A stretch of DNA of 23,643 nt, from positions 1 to 23,643 of the forward strand of contig JAJZPK010000008.1 in assembly GCA_021811205.1 (NCBI GenBank), read 5' to 3'. How positions within the stretch are numbered: the first letter of the stretch is position 1; the number at the start of each line of letters is the position of its first letter. The notes under the pieces are model-generated. The model made no database searches. It was not told the DNA's origin and saw only the letters and a list, made by a program, of their open reading frames with translations. The position numbers were made by a program, and so were the translations under genes. The DNA is from Pseudomonadota bacterium. GTDB taxonomy: Bacteria > Pseudomonadota > Gammaproteobacteria > Burkholderiales > JABEVD01. This document shows positions 1-6,587 of this stretch, piece by piece.

Positions 1-1244
1 GCGAAGATTTCACCGCGCATTTGCTGCGCCGACCAGGGAAGGAAAATCTCGGCCTCGATGCGGTCGCGCTGGAAAAAGGCGATTATTGCCTCGCGCAATT
101 TCGCGACATCGCAGCTTTGGCGCGCACTCATCACGATGCAATCGGGATACTCGGCACGCAGTGTCGCTTCGCGTTCGGCTTGCGCCGCTGCATCGCCGAC
201 ATGGTCGATCTTGTTGAAGACGCGGATGCGCGGCACGGCTTCCGCGCCGATTTCGCCGAGCACGGCATCGGTTACCTCGCGTTGCCGCTCATATCCGGGA
301 TCGCTCGCGTCGATGACGTGGAGCAGCAGCGACGCATCGATCGCCTCTTCGAGCGTCGACTTGAACGACGCGACGAGTCCGTGCGGCAGGTTCTTGATGA
401 AGCCGACGGTGTCGCTGACGAGCACGCGCGGAATGCTCTCCGGGTGAAGCACGCGCACGGTGGTATCGAGCGTGGCAAAGAGTTTGTTTTCGACCAGCAC
501 TTCGCTGCCGGTGAGCGCGCGCATCAGGGTGGACTTGCCCGCATTCGTATAGCCGACTAGCGCCACGCTGGCGATGCCCTGGCGCTCTTGCCGACGTGCG
601 CGCTGCGTCTTGCGCTCGACGTCCATCGCGGCAATCTCCACCTGCAATTCGGCGATGCGGTCGCGGATCTTGCGTTTATCCAGTTCGGTGTGCGATTCGC
701 CGGCGCCGCGGCCGCCGGTACCGCTACGCTGCCGACCTTGCGGCCCCGCGAGCTTCGCCGCCTCGCGCATGCGCGGCGCCATGTAGCCGAGGCGCGCGAT
801 TTCCACCTGGGCGCGCGCGGCGCGGGAGCTGGCGTGACGGTGGAAGATTTCGAGGATGACCATGGTGCGGTCCATCACCTCGCAGCCGACCTCGATTTCG
901 AGGTTGCGCGCTTGCGAGGGCGATATTTCGTGATCCACGAAAACGACATCGATCTTGCCGGCGTCCGGGTCGGTGGCGCCATGCGGCGCTCTTTCCAGCT
1001 CGGTGAACTCGGCGTCAATGTCCACATAGGCGCGTATCTCCTCCCTTTTTCCGGCACCCAGATAAGCTGTCGCGTCAAAGCTTGCGCGCTTCTGCGTGAA
1101 GGTGGCCGTTATCTCGAAACCGAGGGTCTTTGCCAGATCGCGCAACTCGGCCAGCGATGATTCGAACTCCACGTCGCTCACGTTGGGCAGCTGCACGGCC
1201 GCCACGACGGCGTATTTTGGCTTCTCTTTGACTTCTTTGCGCAT
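1..1244 (-). CDS. hflX: GTPase HflX (3' end beyond window)
   Basis: HflX is a ribosome-associated GTPase that splits stalled or stressed 70S ribosomes. The reading frame is open from the ATG at 1244 to the left edge, giving at least 414 codons, so only the C-terminus is missing. The N-terminal HflX domain is followed by a basic coiled region and then the G domain: G1 motif GYTNAGKST at about residues 231-239, G3 as DTVGF, and G4 as NKID. The start MRKEVKEKPKYAVVAA is chosen because the N-terminal domain begins directly after it; the upstream AGAAG is only a weak ribosome binding site. In many betaproteobacteria hflX follows hfq, but here the upstream neighbours are integron cassettes, so this copy is either rearranged or a second paralogue. 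Family assignment is firm. Confidence 0.95.
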   Translation of the reverse strand, partial: MRKEVKEKPKYAVVAAVQLPNVSDVEFESSLAELRDLAKTLGFEITATFTQKRASFDATAYLGAGKREEIRAYVDIDAEFTELERAPHGATDPDAGKIDVVFVDHEISPSQARNLEIEVGCEVMDRTMVILEIFHRHASSRAARAQVEIARLGYMAPRMREAAKLAGPQGRQRSGTGGRGAGESHTELDKRKIRDRIAELQVEIAAMDVERKTQRARRQERQGIASVALVGYTNAGKSTLMRALTGSEVLVENKLFATLDTTVRVLHPESIPRVLVSDTVGFIKNLPHGLVASFKSTLEEAIDASLLLHVIDASDPGYERQREVTDAVLGEIGAEAVPRIRVFNKIDHVGDAAAQAEREATLRAEYPDCIVMSARQSCDVAKLREAIIAFFQRDRIEAEIFLPWSAQQMRGEIF

Positions 1245-1540
1245 TCCGGGATTGCTTCTTTGCAAGTGGGCGAAGCCGAGTAGTATATACCTGCCGATGC
1301 AATAATCCCTGTCATCCGAGAACAGCCCATATCCGATTCGGGTCCGGAGGGTATCCGGAACGTTGCGTAAAGCAGTCCTTGTCCTCATGTTCTAATTGGC
1401 CGTTCAGGCCGATTGCAAAACGACAGCAATGGGGTTACCGGCTGCAAGGTGCCCGCCATTTCGGGGGCCATTCACTGTCAGTCTGCAAAGCGGGGAACAA
1501 CGGTCATTCAGGTTGTTAATTGAAAGAGCGTTTTTCTACA
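1245..1540. other. Intergenic region upstream of hflX
   Basis: No convincing gene is seen. On the minus strand a TATACT hexamer (1282-1287) lies about 38 bases before the hflX start and could be a -10 element, but no good -35 accompanies it. A short GGCC-GTTCA-GGCC inverted repeat lies near 1400. The right end abuts the terminal attC site of the cassette array. Confidence 0.4.
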
Positions 1541-1619
1541 GCCTCAACGTTTAAATTCACCCGACTGCGAAAGCGGACGAAGCCCGCTGTAGCCGGTCGG
1601 GTGGAGTGCAGTGTTAGGC
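1541..1619 (-). other. attC site of the peroxiredoxin cassette
   Basis: Read on the minus strand, the site opens with R'' GCCTAAC (1619-1613), which contains the gene's TAA stop, and closes with GTTGAGGC (1548-1541). The closing core has one extra base relative to consensus GTTRRRY, so it pairs with a bulge. Between them CACCCGAC (plus 1558-1565) pairs perfectly with GTCGGGTG (1596-1603), and a nested AGCGG/CCGCT stem lies inside. The size and symmetry fit a folded attC. Confidence 0.8.
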
Positions 1620-2180
1620 ATCGTTTTTCTGAAGCCACGCGATGACATTGGCAGCATTTTCGTTTGGCGGAAAAACTGGATAATAAACTTTGCGTATCGA
1701 ACCGCTCTTAATGATGAGAGTGATCCTTTTGATAAGACGTAACGAGCCATATTCAAACGTAGGCAGCCTCAATGCGGTTGCCAACTCAAAATTGCTGTCG
1801 CTCAATAACTCAAAAGGCAGATGGAGGCGCCGAACAGCTTCTTTCTGGTCTTCCGATGATTGCGAACTGACGCCATATACCTTGGCCCCTAAATTGAGAA
1901 GGTCAGAATGATGATCACGAAATGAGCAGGATTGTGGGGTGCATCCTCTTGCACCAGGGATCTCGTTCCAACCAACCATCGGAGGTGCGTCCGGCCTCCC
2001 GGTCATGGGGTAGAAGTAAACGACTGATATTCCACCTTCAAGCCCGAGGTTTATCTTGGCGCCTGAAGTTCCTGTCAGAGCGATGGTAGGCATATTCATT
2101 CCTTCCAAATGGGCGCATGCACCATCATCTTCAGGGACAGGCAAATCATCTGGCAGAACCAGCAGATTCCGTGTGTTCAT
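1614..2180 (-). CDS. PrxQ/Bcp-like peroxiredoxin, cassette-encoded
   Basis: A 188-residue thioredoxin-fold peroxiredoxin. The stretch GCTPQSCSFRDH matches the PrxQ/Bcp signature, in which the first Cys (Cys80) is peroxidatic and the second, five residues on (Cys85), is resolving. The following GAKVYGVSSQSSEDQ and LPFELLSD segments are also typical of the AhpC/TSA fold. Such enzymes reduce H2O2 or organic hydroperoxides using thioredoxin; the substrate here is unknown. An N-terminal extension of about 35 residues precedes the fold, and there is no signal peptide, so it is probably cytosolic. AAAGGA five bases before the ATG supports this start. The stop codon lies in the attC core, so the gene is the body of a mobile cassette. 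It is probably read from upstream, because little space is left for a promoter of its own. Confidence 0.85.
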   Translation of the reverse strand: MNTRNLLVLPDDLPVPEDDGACAHLEGMNMPTIALTGTSGAKINLGLEGGISVVYFYPMTGRPDAPPMVGWNEIPGARGCTPQSCSFRDHHSDLLNLGAKVYGVSSQSSEDQKEAVRRLHLPFELLSDSNFELATALRLPTFEYGSLRLIKRITLIIKSGSIRKVYYPVFPPNENAANVIAWLQKNDA

Positions 2181-2198
2181 TTGATTCCTTTGTGTTCG

Positions 2199-2262
2199 GC
2201 CTAACGTCTGAGTTCAGGGGCGCGACGCCGTTAGGCGGTCCCGCTTGATTGCCGGGTTAGGC
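2199..2262 (-). other. attC site of the DUF2867 cassette
   Basis: On the minus strand the site runs from R'' GCCTAAC (2262-2256, holding the upstream gene's TAA) to R' GTTAGGC (2205-2199), which are perfect complements. The inner part has weaker L''/L' pairing of the TCA/TGA and GGG/CCC type, and a GGCG-TCG-CGCC loop stem. The closing part CTCAGACGTTAGGC resembles classical 59-base elements. The recombination point would be between G2205 and T2204 on the minus strand. Confidence 0.88.
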
Positions 2263-2799
2263 AGCATTTTCCCCACCTATGATACGGGAGAGCACAGCGG
2301 GAGCAATGAGTTGATGTAGTGGCGTAACTGGAAGCATATACACTCGCCCTAACAGATTGTGGACGTGGACAACAGTTGTTACCGCGACAGACTGATTACC
2401 ATCTTGGTCTGGGGGGTGCTTGTAAACAGAGAGTACAACATCGAGATGTTTGTCTCGATCTCCAAGCAAGACCTCATTTGGCGTATTTGATATTAGCGTG
2501 AAGATGCCGACCCGATCTCCAGGCACATAAGCCGACTCAGGCTTTGATGGATTGATCCCTCCAAGAGCACCAAGGTCCTTTAAGCCGACAAATTTCACCA
2601 GCTTATTTCTCAACGCCATCAGTGAATTAATCCAAGGAGGGGTATTCGTTAAAGCAGTAAGGAAGAGGCTGAGCGCAGTGCGTGAAGTGTTGGGTGCGGC
2701 AATAGCGTGGCAATCGTAAAAATAAGCACCGGACAATCGTGCGTTGATTGCGCTGTCCAGTGGTACATCTGAGAGTACGGCACGAGTTTTCATTTTCAT
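2257..2799 (-). CDS. DUF2867 domain protein, cassette-encoded
   Basis: A 180-residue protein recognisable as DUF2867. It has an N-terminal AYFYDCHAI segment, a central ALRNKLVKFVGLKD motif, and a C-terminal VTTVVHVHNLLGRVYMLPV stretch followed by H-x-L-I-A-P. The biochemical role of the family is unknown; a ligand-binding helix-grip-like fold is sometimes suggested. There is no signal peptide. Two ATGs lie close together (2799 and 2793) and neither has a clear Shine-Dalgarno, since the cassette boundary GTTAGGC is only three bases before the first. The TAA stop is inside the attC core. Being first in the array, it would be transcribed from whatever promoter lies in the AT-rich spacer to the right. 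Confidence 0.8.
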   Translation of the reverse strand: MKMKTRAVLSDVPLDSAINARLSGAYFYDCHAIAAPNTSRTALSLFLTALTNTPPWINSLMALRNKLVKFVGLKDLGALGGINPSKPESAYVPGDRVGIFTLISNTPNEVLLGDRDKHLDVVLSVYKHPPDQDGNQSVAVTTVVHVHNLLGRVYMLPVTPLHQLIAPAVLSRIIGGENAA

Positions 2800-2808
2800 T
2801 GTGGCCTA

Positions 2809-3104
2809 ACTTAAAGTAGACACCCTAAAAGGTGCGAATAAACGCGACATAGTGGGGCCTAATCGTGGAATTTTTCTTCAACCCATTGAATTCAATTATC
2901 ATCGAAATTTCATGGCAATCGAAAACCTGGAGAAATGCACCACAACGCCCTGATCGGATTTATCGTAAATCATATTACGCCTAAAACATGATCGAATATT
3001 TAATAGTGCCCCATGAATGGCGCATTACAATCCTTCAGTATTTGGCGTTCACAATGGCTGAATTATAAATACGAACGCACGCCCATCGTGTCGCGGAATC
3101 CTGT
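2809..3104. other. AT-rich spacer between cassette array and MFS gene
   Basis: About 300 bases with no supportable gene. The stretch is clearly richer in A+T than its neighbours. A small CACC-CTAAAA-GGTG inverted repeat lies near 2821-2834, next to the cassette boundary. It is not a full attC because no RYYYAAC partner is found at a suitable distance. If the array is expressed, its promoter should be here on the minus strand, but I see no good -35/-10 pair. Confidence 0.4.
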
Positions 3105-4535
3105 TCAGTCTGCCAGTGCTGACGCCAGTTTCGATTCCCTCCAGGTACCGAGTGCACTGACCATGAAGCCTGCCGTCAGGGGAACCAGCATCCACTCAAG
3201 ACAGATTTGCATTGCATGGTTATATCCTTCAGGGCTGTCTGCATGATCGAGCGCACTGAAAAATCTGCCGGCGATAAATGCCGATGCAAACGCCACGCCT
3301 ATATGAAGCATGGCGACTGTAATTCCTGCCGTCATACCCGTATTCCTGCTCTCGACATTTTCGAGAATTCGATGCTGCAGCGTAGGCAGTGTGATGCCTT
3401 GTCCAGTGCCCGCAATGAAAAGCGCGGCATATAACGGCCACTGATTGGCGATATGAATTATCTCCGGAATGCATATCGCATATCCGACCGTCAGCAGACC
3501 GAATCCAAGCGTCAATGAGTGATTGCCGATTCTTCTTCCAAGCCAGGGTGTTGCAAGCGGCGCAAAGATATAACCAGCCCCATATGGCGCCAGCAAAAGC
3601 CCTGATTCCAGAGGCGTCCAGCCATGGCCTTCCTGGAAAAAGATGCCATAGGTCAGGAAAAAAGCGGCAATGCTGTAGAAAAGAAATGCCAGCAGAAGTC
3701 CCGTCGCGATGCCGGGCCTTTTGATTACCGACATGTCGACGAGAGGATCGCGCCCACTTCGCAACATGCGGTTTTCTGTTTGCACGAATACGGCAAACGT
3801 GGGAATGCTGAGACACATGCACAACAGCGACCAAGCCGGCCAGCCCAGTTCGCGGCCTACTGTGAGCGGATAGATCAATAGGACGAGACCCAGCGTCAGG
3901 AAAAACGATCCCTGGATATCTATGTGCCTGCCAGCATCCGATCTGCTTTCGGCCAGATACCTCCATGAACCTGTCAGTGCCATCAAGCCGATCGGTATGT
4001 TTACGAGAAACACCACGCGCCAATCGAGCCCAAAAGGATGCAGTGCAATTAATGCCCCACCGCCGATTTGGCCGACTATCAATGACAATCCATACACGAA
4101 TCCATAGATACCCATTAGGCGTGCCTGAATGTGGATGGGAAAAACCGTTCGAATCGACGCCAGCACCTGAGGCGTGATCATCGAAGCGCTGGCGCCTTGA
4201 AGAAAGCGTCCACCCACCAGCATGTTGCCGTTAATTGCAAGACCGCACATGGCTGAAGCGACAACAAAAGCCCCCATTCCTATCATGAAAACCAACCGAC
4301 GCCCGTATATATCGCCGAGTCGCCCGCCGGTGATCAATGTGACTGCATAGGCTAACGAATAGGCCGATACGGTCAACTGAATCTGTGCGGGCTTCGCGTG
4401 CAGTCCGGTTTGAATGGCCGGAAGCGCAAGATTGACGATGAAATAGTCGAGGGCAGGCAGGAAGGCGCCCATGTAAAGCGAAACGAGTGCCAACCACTGG
4501 CGCGCTGTGAAGGTCTCGGAGGTCACAATCATCAT
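3105..4535 (-). CDS. MFS drug exporter, DHA2 (EmrB/QacA-like) family
   Basis: A 476-residue inner-membrane transporter with the hydrophobicity pattern of 14-helix DHA2 drug:H+ antiporters. Seen: motif D1 around LDYFIVNLALPAIQ in helix 1, motif A as GGRLGDIYGRR between helices 2 and 3, and an antiporter motif C region as GFVYGLSLIVGQIGGG in helix 5. It probably exports a toxic or signalling compound; the substrate cannot be read from sequence. The start is MMIV at 4535; the Shine-Dalgarno is weak. The gene is divergent from a MocR-type regulator, an arrangement in which the regulator commonly controls the exporter. No membrane-fusion partner of EmrA type is adjacent, so it may act alone. Confidence 0.9.
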   Translation of the reverse strand: MMIVTSETFTARQWLALVSLYMGAFLPALDYFIVNLALPAIQTGLHAKPAQIQLTVSAYSLAYAVTLITGGRLGDIYGRRLVFMIGMGAFVVASAMCGLAINGNMLVGGRFLQGASASMITPQVLASIRTVFPIHIQARLMGIYGFVYGLSLIVGQIGGGALIALHPFGLDWRVVFLVNIPIGLMALTGSWRYLAESRSDAGRHIDIQGSFFLTLGLVLLIYPLTVGRELGWPAWSLLCMCLSIPTFAVFVQTENRMLRSGRDPLVDMSVIKRPGIATGLLLAFLFYSIAAFFLTYGIFFQEGHGWTPLESGLLLAPYGAGYIFAPLATPWLGRRIGNHSLTLGFGLLTVGYAICIPEIIHIANQWPLYAALFIAGTGQGITLPTLQHRILENVESRNTGMTAGITVAMLHIGVAFASAFIAGRFFSALDHADSPEGYNHAMQICLEWMLVPLTAGFMVSALGTWRESKLASALAD

Positions 4536-4566
4536 TGACGATGTTCAGGTAATTCGCGCATGATAA

Positions 4567-4602
4567 GCGCAAGTGGAATGAGCTTCCATAGCCACTTTGC
4601 GC
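4567..4602. promoter_or_regulatory. Inverted repeat, candidate MocR operator
   Basis: GCGCAAGTGG (4567-4576) and CCACTTTGCGC (4592-4602) form a 10-bp inverted repeat with a single bulged T and a 15-base spacer. It lies between the exporter start (4535) and the likely regulator start (4641), where a shared operator would be expected. Its position also argues against the regulator starting at the ATG at 4560. Confidence 0.45.
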
Positions 4603-4640
4603 AAATCGATCAGTCCACCTGGAGAACCGCAATCAAACAA

Positions 4641-6146
4641 GTGACGCCTCCCTTTTGGTCCGCCTTTGCCGTCGATCGCTTATCGATGCAGCCGCTTCAG
4701 GAGCAGATCGCCGAATATCTTCGCCATGCGATATTGTCCGGCCACTTGAGTTCCGGAACCCGTCTTCCGTCCACCCGTGCGTTCGCTCTTGAGCTTGACG
4801 TCTCGCGCCAGACTGTAGTGCTCGCCTATGACAGATTGATCGAGGAGGGGTATGCGCAGGGCGTGAGAGGCTCGGGGGTTTATGTAGCAACAACCCTCCC
4901 GGAAGCACTCGACCTGGCCGCAGACGCACCTGCGCTGTCGGTTGAACCGGAAATAGAGCATGCGATCTCTGCGCTTTCAGTACGCGGATGCAATTTGGTG
5001 AGCCTGCCGGTGACTCCTGTACGGCGCCAGCCGGGTTTGCTGGCCCCCGGCGTGCCCGCGCTCGATGCCTTCCCGTTCGAAATCTGGGCGCGCTTATCTG
5101 CGCGATTTTGGCGAAACCGCCCCGCTTCGGATCAGCTGGGTTACGCCGATCCAGCCGGGTTCCGGCCTTTGAGGGAGGCCATTGCCATTCATCTCGGGGC
5201 AACGCGAGGCCTGTCGTGCGAAGCTGACGACGTCATCATCACATCAGGCTCCCAGCATGCAATCGATCTGGCTGTGCGACTCCTCATTGATGCAGGAGAT
5301 AAGGTTTGGGTTGAAAATCCAGGTTATGTAGCCGGCCATAGTGCGATCGAAGGCGCCGGGGGGCTTGTTGTGCCTGTGCCTGTAGACGAAGAAGGACTGG
5401 CCGTCGATGTCGCCAAACGCCTGGCGCCGGATGCGCGCCTTGCCGTGGTTACGCCATCCCACCAATATCCGCTTGGCGTAACTATGAGCCTGCGTCGCAG
5501 GCTTGCGCTACTTGCCTGGGCGGAGCAGGCCCATGCGTGGATCGTCGAGGATGATTGAGACGGGGACTATCGTTATGCCGGCCGCCCTCTTCATCCGTTG
5601 CGTGCGCTGGGACGACAGTCCGCAGTGAATCGGGTAATCTATGTCGGGACTTTCGCCAAAGTTCTGGCTCCGGGTCTCCGCATGGGGTTTCTTGTCGCGC
5701 CGCCAGGTCTTGCCGAACCCTTTGCGCGAGCGCGAGCCCTTTGCGATCGACAATCCCCTACACCACTGCAAATTACCCTGGCCGAATTCATCGGCGAAGG
5801 GCATTTCGCTTCGCACCTCCGTCGCATGCGGGCACTGTATGTGGAGCGCCGCGATACGCTCTTGCATGAGCTCGATCGGTATTGTGCAGATGACCTGGAT
5901 TGGGCTGGCATGGCACCTGACGCGGGACTCCATCTCGCTGCCCGACTGCGCAATGCCAGCAGCCCCGATGCAGACATGAGAGTCTGGCATGCGGCGAATT
6001 CACTCGGGCTTCAAACCCCTCCTCTTTCTCGGCACTATCGTTCCGATGCACAGGCCGGACTTGTCATCGGGTTTGGAGCTACCTTGCCCGGCAAAATCAC
6101 GAATGCCGTGAAGCGCCTGAAGCGCGCATTGACGGATGATGTGTAA
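4641..6146 (+). pseudogene. MocR-type regulator interrupted by in-frame TGA
   Basis: The frame encodes a GntR-type winged helix (residues about 10-80, with QPLQEQIAEYLRHAILSGHL and SRQTVVLAYDRLIEEGYA) fused to a fold-type I aminotransferase domain. This is the MocR/PdxR architecture, which senses PLP or an amine. An in-frame TGA (5556-5558) falls at codon 306, exactly where the family has Tyr in VEDDYDGDYRY. After it the same frame continues with strong homology to the end: RYAGRPLHPLRAL, then YVGTFAKVLAPGLRMGF with the PLP lysine at about residue 340. The GTG start VTPPFWSAF fits where relatives begin and leaves room for divergent promoters; an ATG at 4560 with AGGT upstream is the alternative. 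Without readthrough only the HTH and half of the sensor domain are made. A sequencing error is possible, although Tyr to TGA needs two base changes. Confidence 0.85.
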
Positions 6147-6183
6147 ATTTCCAACCACGACGTCTGTTCAGGTGGTTTGAATG

Positions 6184-6247
6184 AATGAGCATGGGGATGC
6201 TATCCCCATGTCCCAGCCTTCCTTCCCTGTCATTTCTGACGGCTACA
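6184..6247 (+). repeat. 64-bp hairpin repeat, copy A
   Basis: The left part is a stem, ATGGGGA (6191-6197) with TCCCCAT (6203-6209), extended to nine pairs in this copy. It is followed by TTCCCTGTCATTTCTGAC (6223-6240). Roughly three quarters of positions match copy B at 9983-10046 without gaps. It lies between the convergent 3' ends of the MocR gene and folB, and its last bases touch the folB stop codon. Function unknown. Confidence 0.7.
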
Positions 6248-6587
6248 ACGAGACGGCTTCACCGGTAGACGCCCGCTCAATACGTATCCCTACTCGTGCC
6301 AGATCGCCCAGCGCCCCCGGCTTCTCGATGCCGATCACGACGCGGCAGCAGAGCCACTCCTGCAGCATGCGTTGCGCAAGATGCTCGGCCAACGCTTCAA
6401 GCAGTCGATAGCGGCAGGGCTCGATCCATGCCGCCATCTGAACCTCAAGCTCTGCACGGGAAAGACAGAACGAGTCTGGCGCGGTCAGTTGCACGTCGAA
6501 AACGAGAGGGCGCAAATGTTGTCTTTCCCATTCGAATACGCCGATCAACGCGGGCAGTTCGATGCCCGCATAGTCGCGCGTTTTCAT
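6243..6587 (-). CDS. folB: FolB-like dihydroneopterin aldolase family protein, divergent
   Basis: A 114-residue protein of the tunnelling-fold pterin family. Dihydroneopterin aldolase releases glycolaldehyde from 7,8-dihydroneopterin in folate synthesis. Seen: GVFEWERQ with the pterin-binding-type Glu at about 21, [18 protein letters not shown], and IEKPGAL with the catalytic-type Lys at about 89. The middle is about nine residues shorter than in E. coli FolB and lacks the acidic/Tyr segment that supplies a catalytic tyrosine, so activity may be altered or lost. The ATG at 6587 overlaps the metE TGA as ATGA, indicating translational coupling with methionine synthase, which consumes methyl-tetrahydrofolate. 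An upstream in-frame extension into metE is possible but has no homology. It may be a specialised paralogue rather than the housekeeping FolB. Confidence 0.75.
   Translation of the reverse strand: MKTRDYAGIELPALIGVFEWERQHLRPLVFDVQLTAPDSFCLSRAELEVQMAAWIEPCRYRLLEALAEHLAQRMLQEWLCCRVVIGIEKPGALGDLARVGIRIERASTGEAVSL

Larger units (their letters stand above)
1541..2808 (-). mobile_element. Two-cassette integron array without integrase (CALIN-like)
   Basis: Two minus-strand genes each end with their TAA stop inside a GCCTAAC core (2256-2262 and 1613-1619). Each is followed by a folded 64-79 base element that ends in a complementary core. A GTTAGGC core (2802-2808) sits three bases before the first start codon, as expected at a cassette boundary. 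This is the layout of integron gene cassettes: an almost intergenic-free gene plus attC. No tyrosine integrase gene lies on either side (hflX to the left, an MFS exporter to the right), matching the class known as clusters of attC sites lacking an integrase. The genes are visibly more AT-rich than hflX. Integron origin is a strong inference from the attC structure; how the array arrived here is not visible. Confidence 0.85.

Noticed and set aside
21..1160. Long plus-strand open frames across the hflX region
   Set aside because: They are antisense shadows: the minus strand encodes HflX with all GTPase motifs, while the plus-strand products match no family.
2801..2860. A possible third attC or an attI site at the right end of the cassette array
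   Set aside because: There is a GTTAGGC core and a small CACC/GGTG hairpin, but no RYYYAAC partner at a suitable distance and no integrase gene, so the site type cannot be supported.
3229..4023. Second long minus-strand frame inside the MFS gene
   Set aside because: It lies in another frame of a clear transporter gene, with no family resemblance.
5556..5600. TGA in the MocR gene as a selenocysteine codon or reassigned codon
   Set aside because: No hairpin resembling a bacterial SECIS element follows the TGA, the family has Tyr rather than Cys here, and other genes in the window use TGA as a normal stop.
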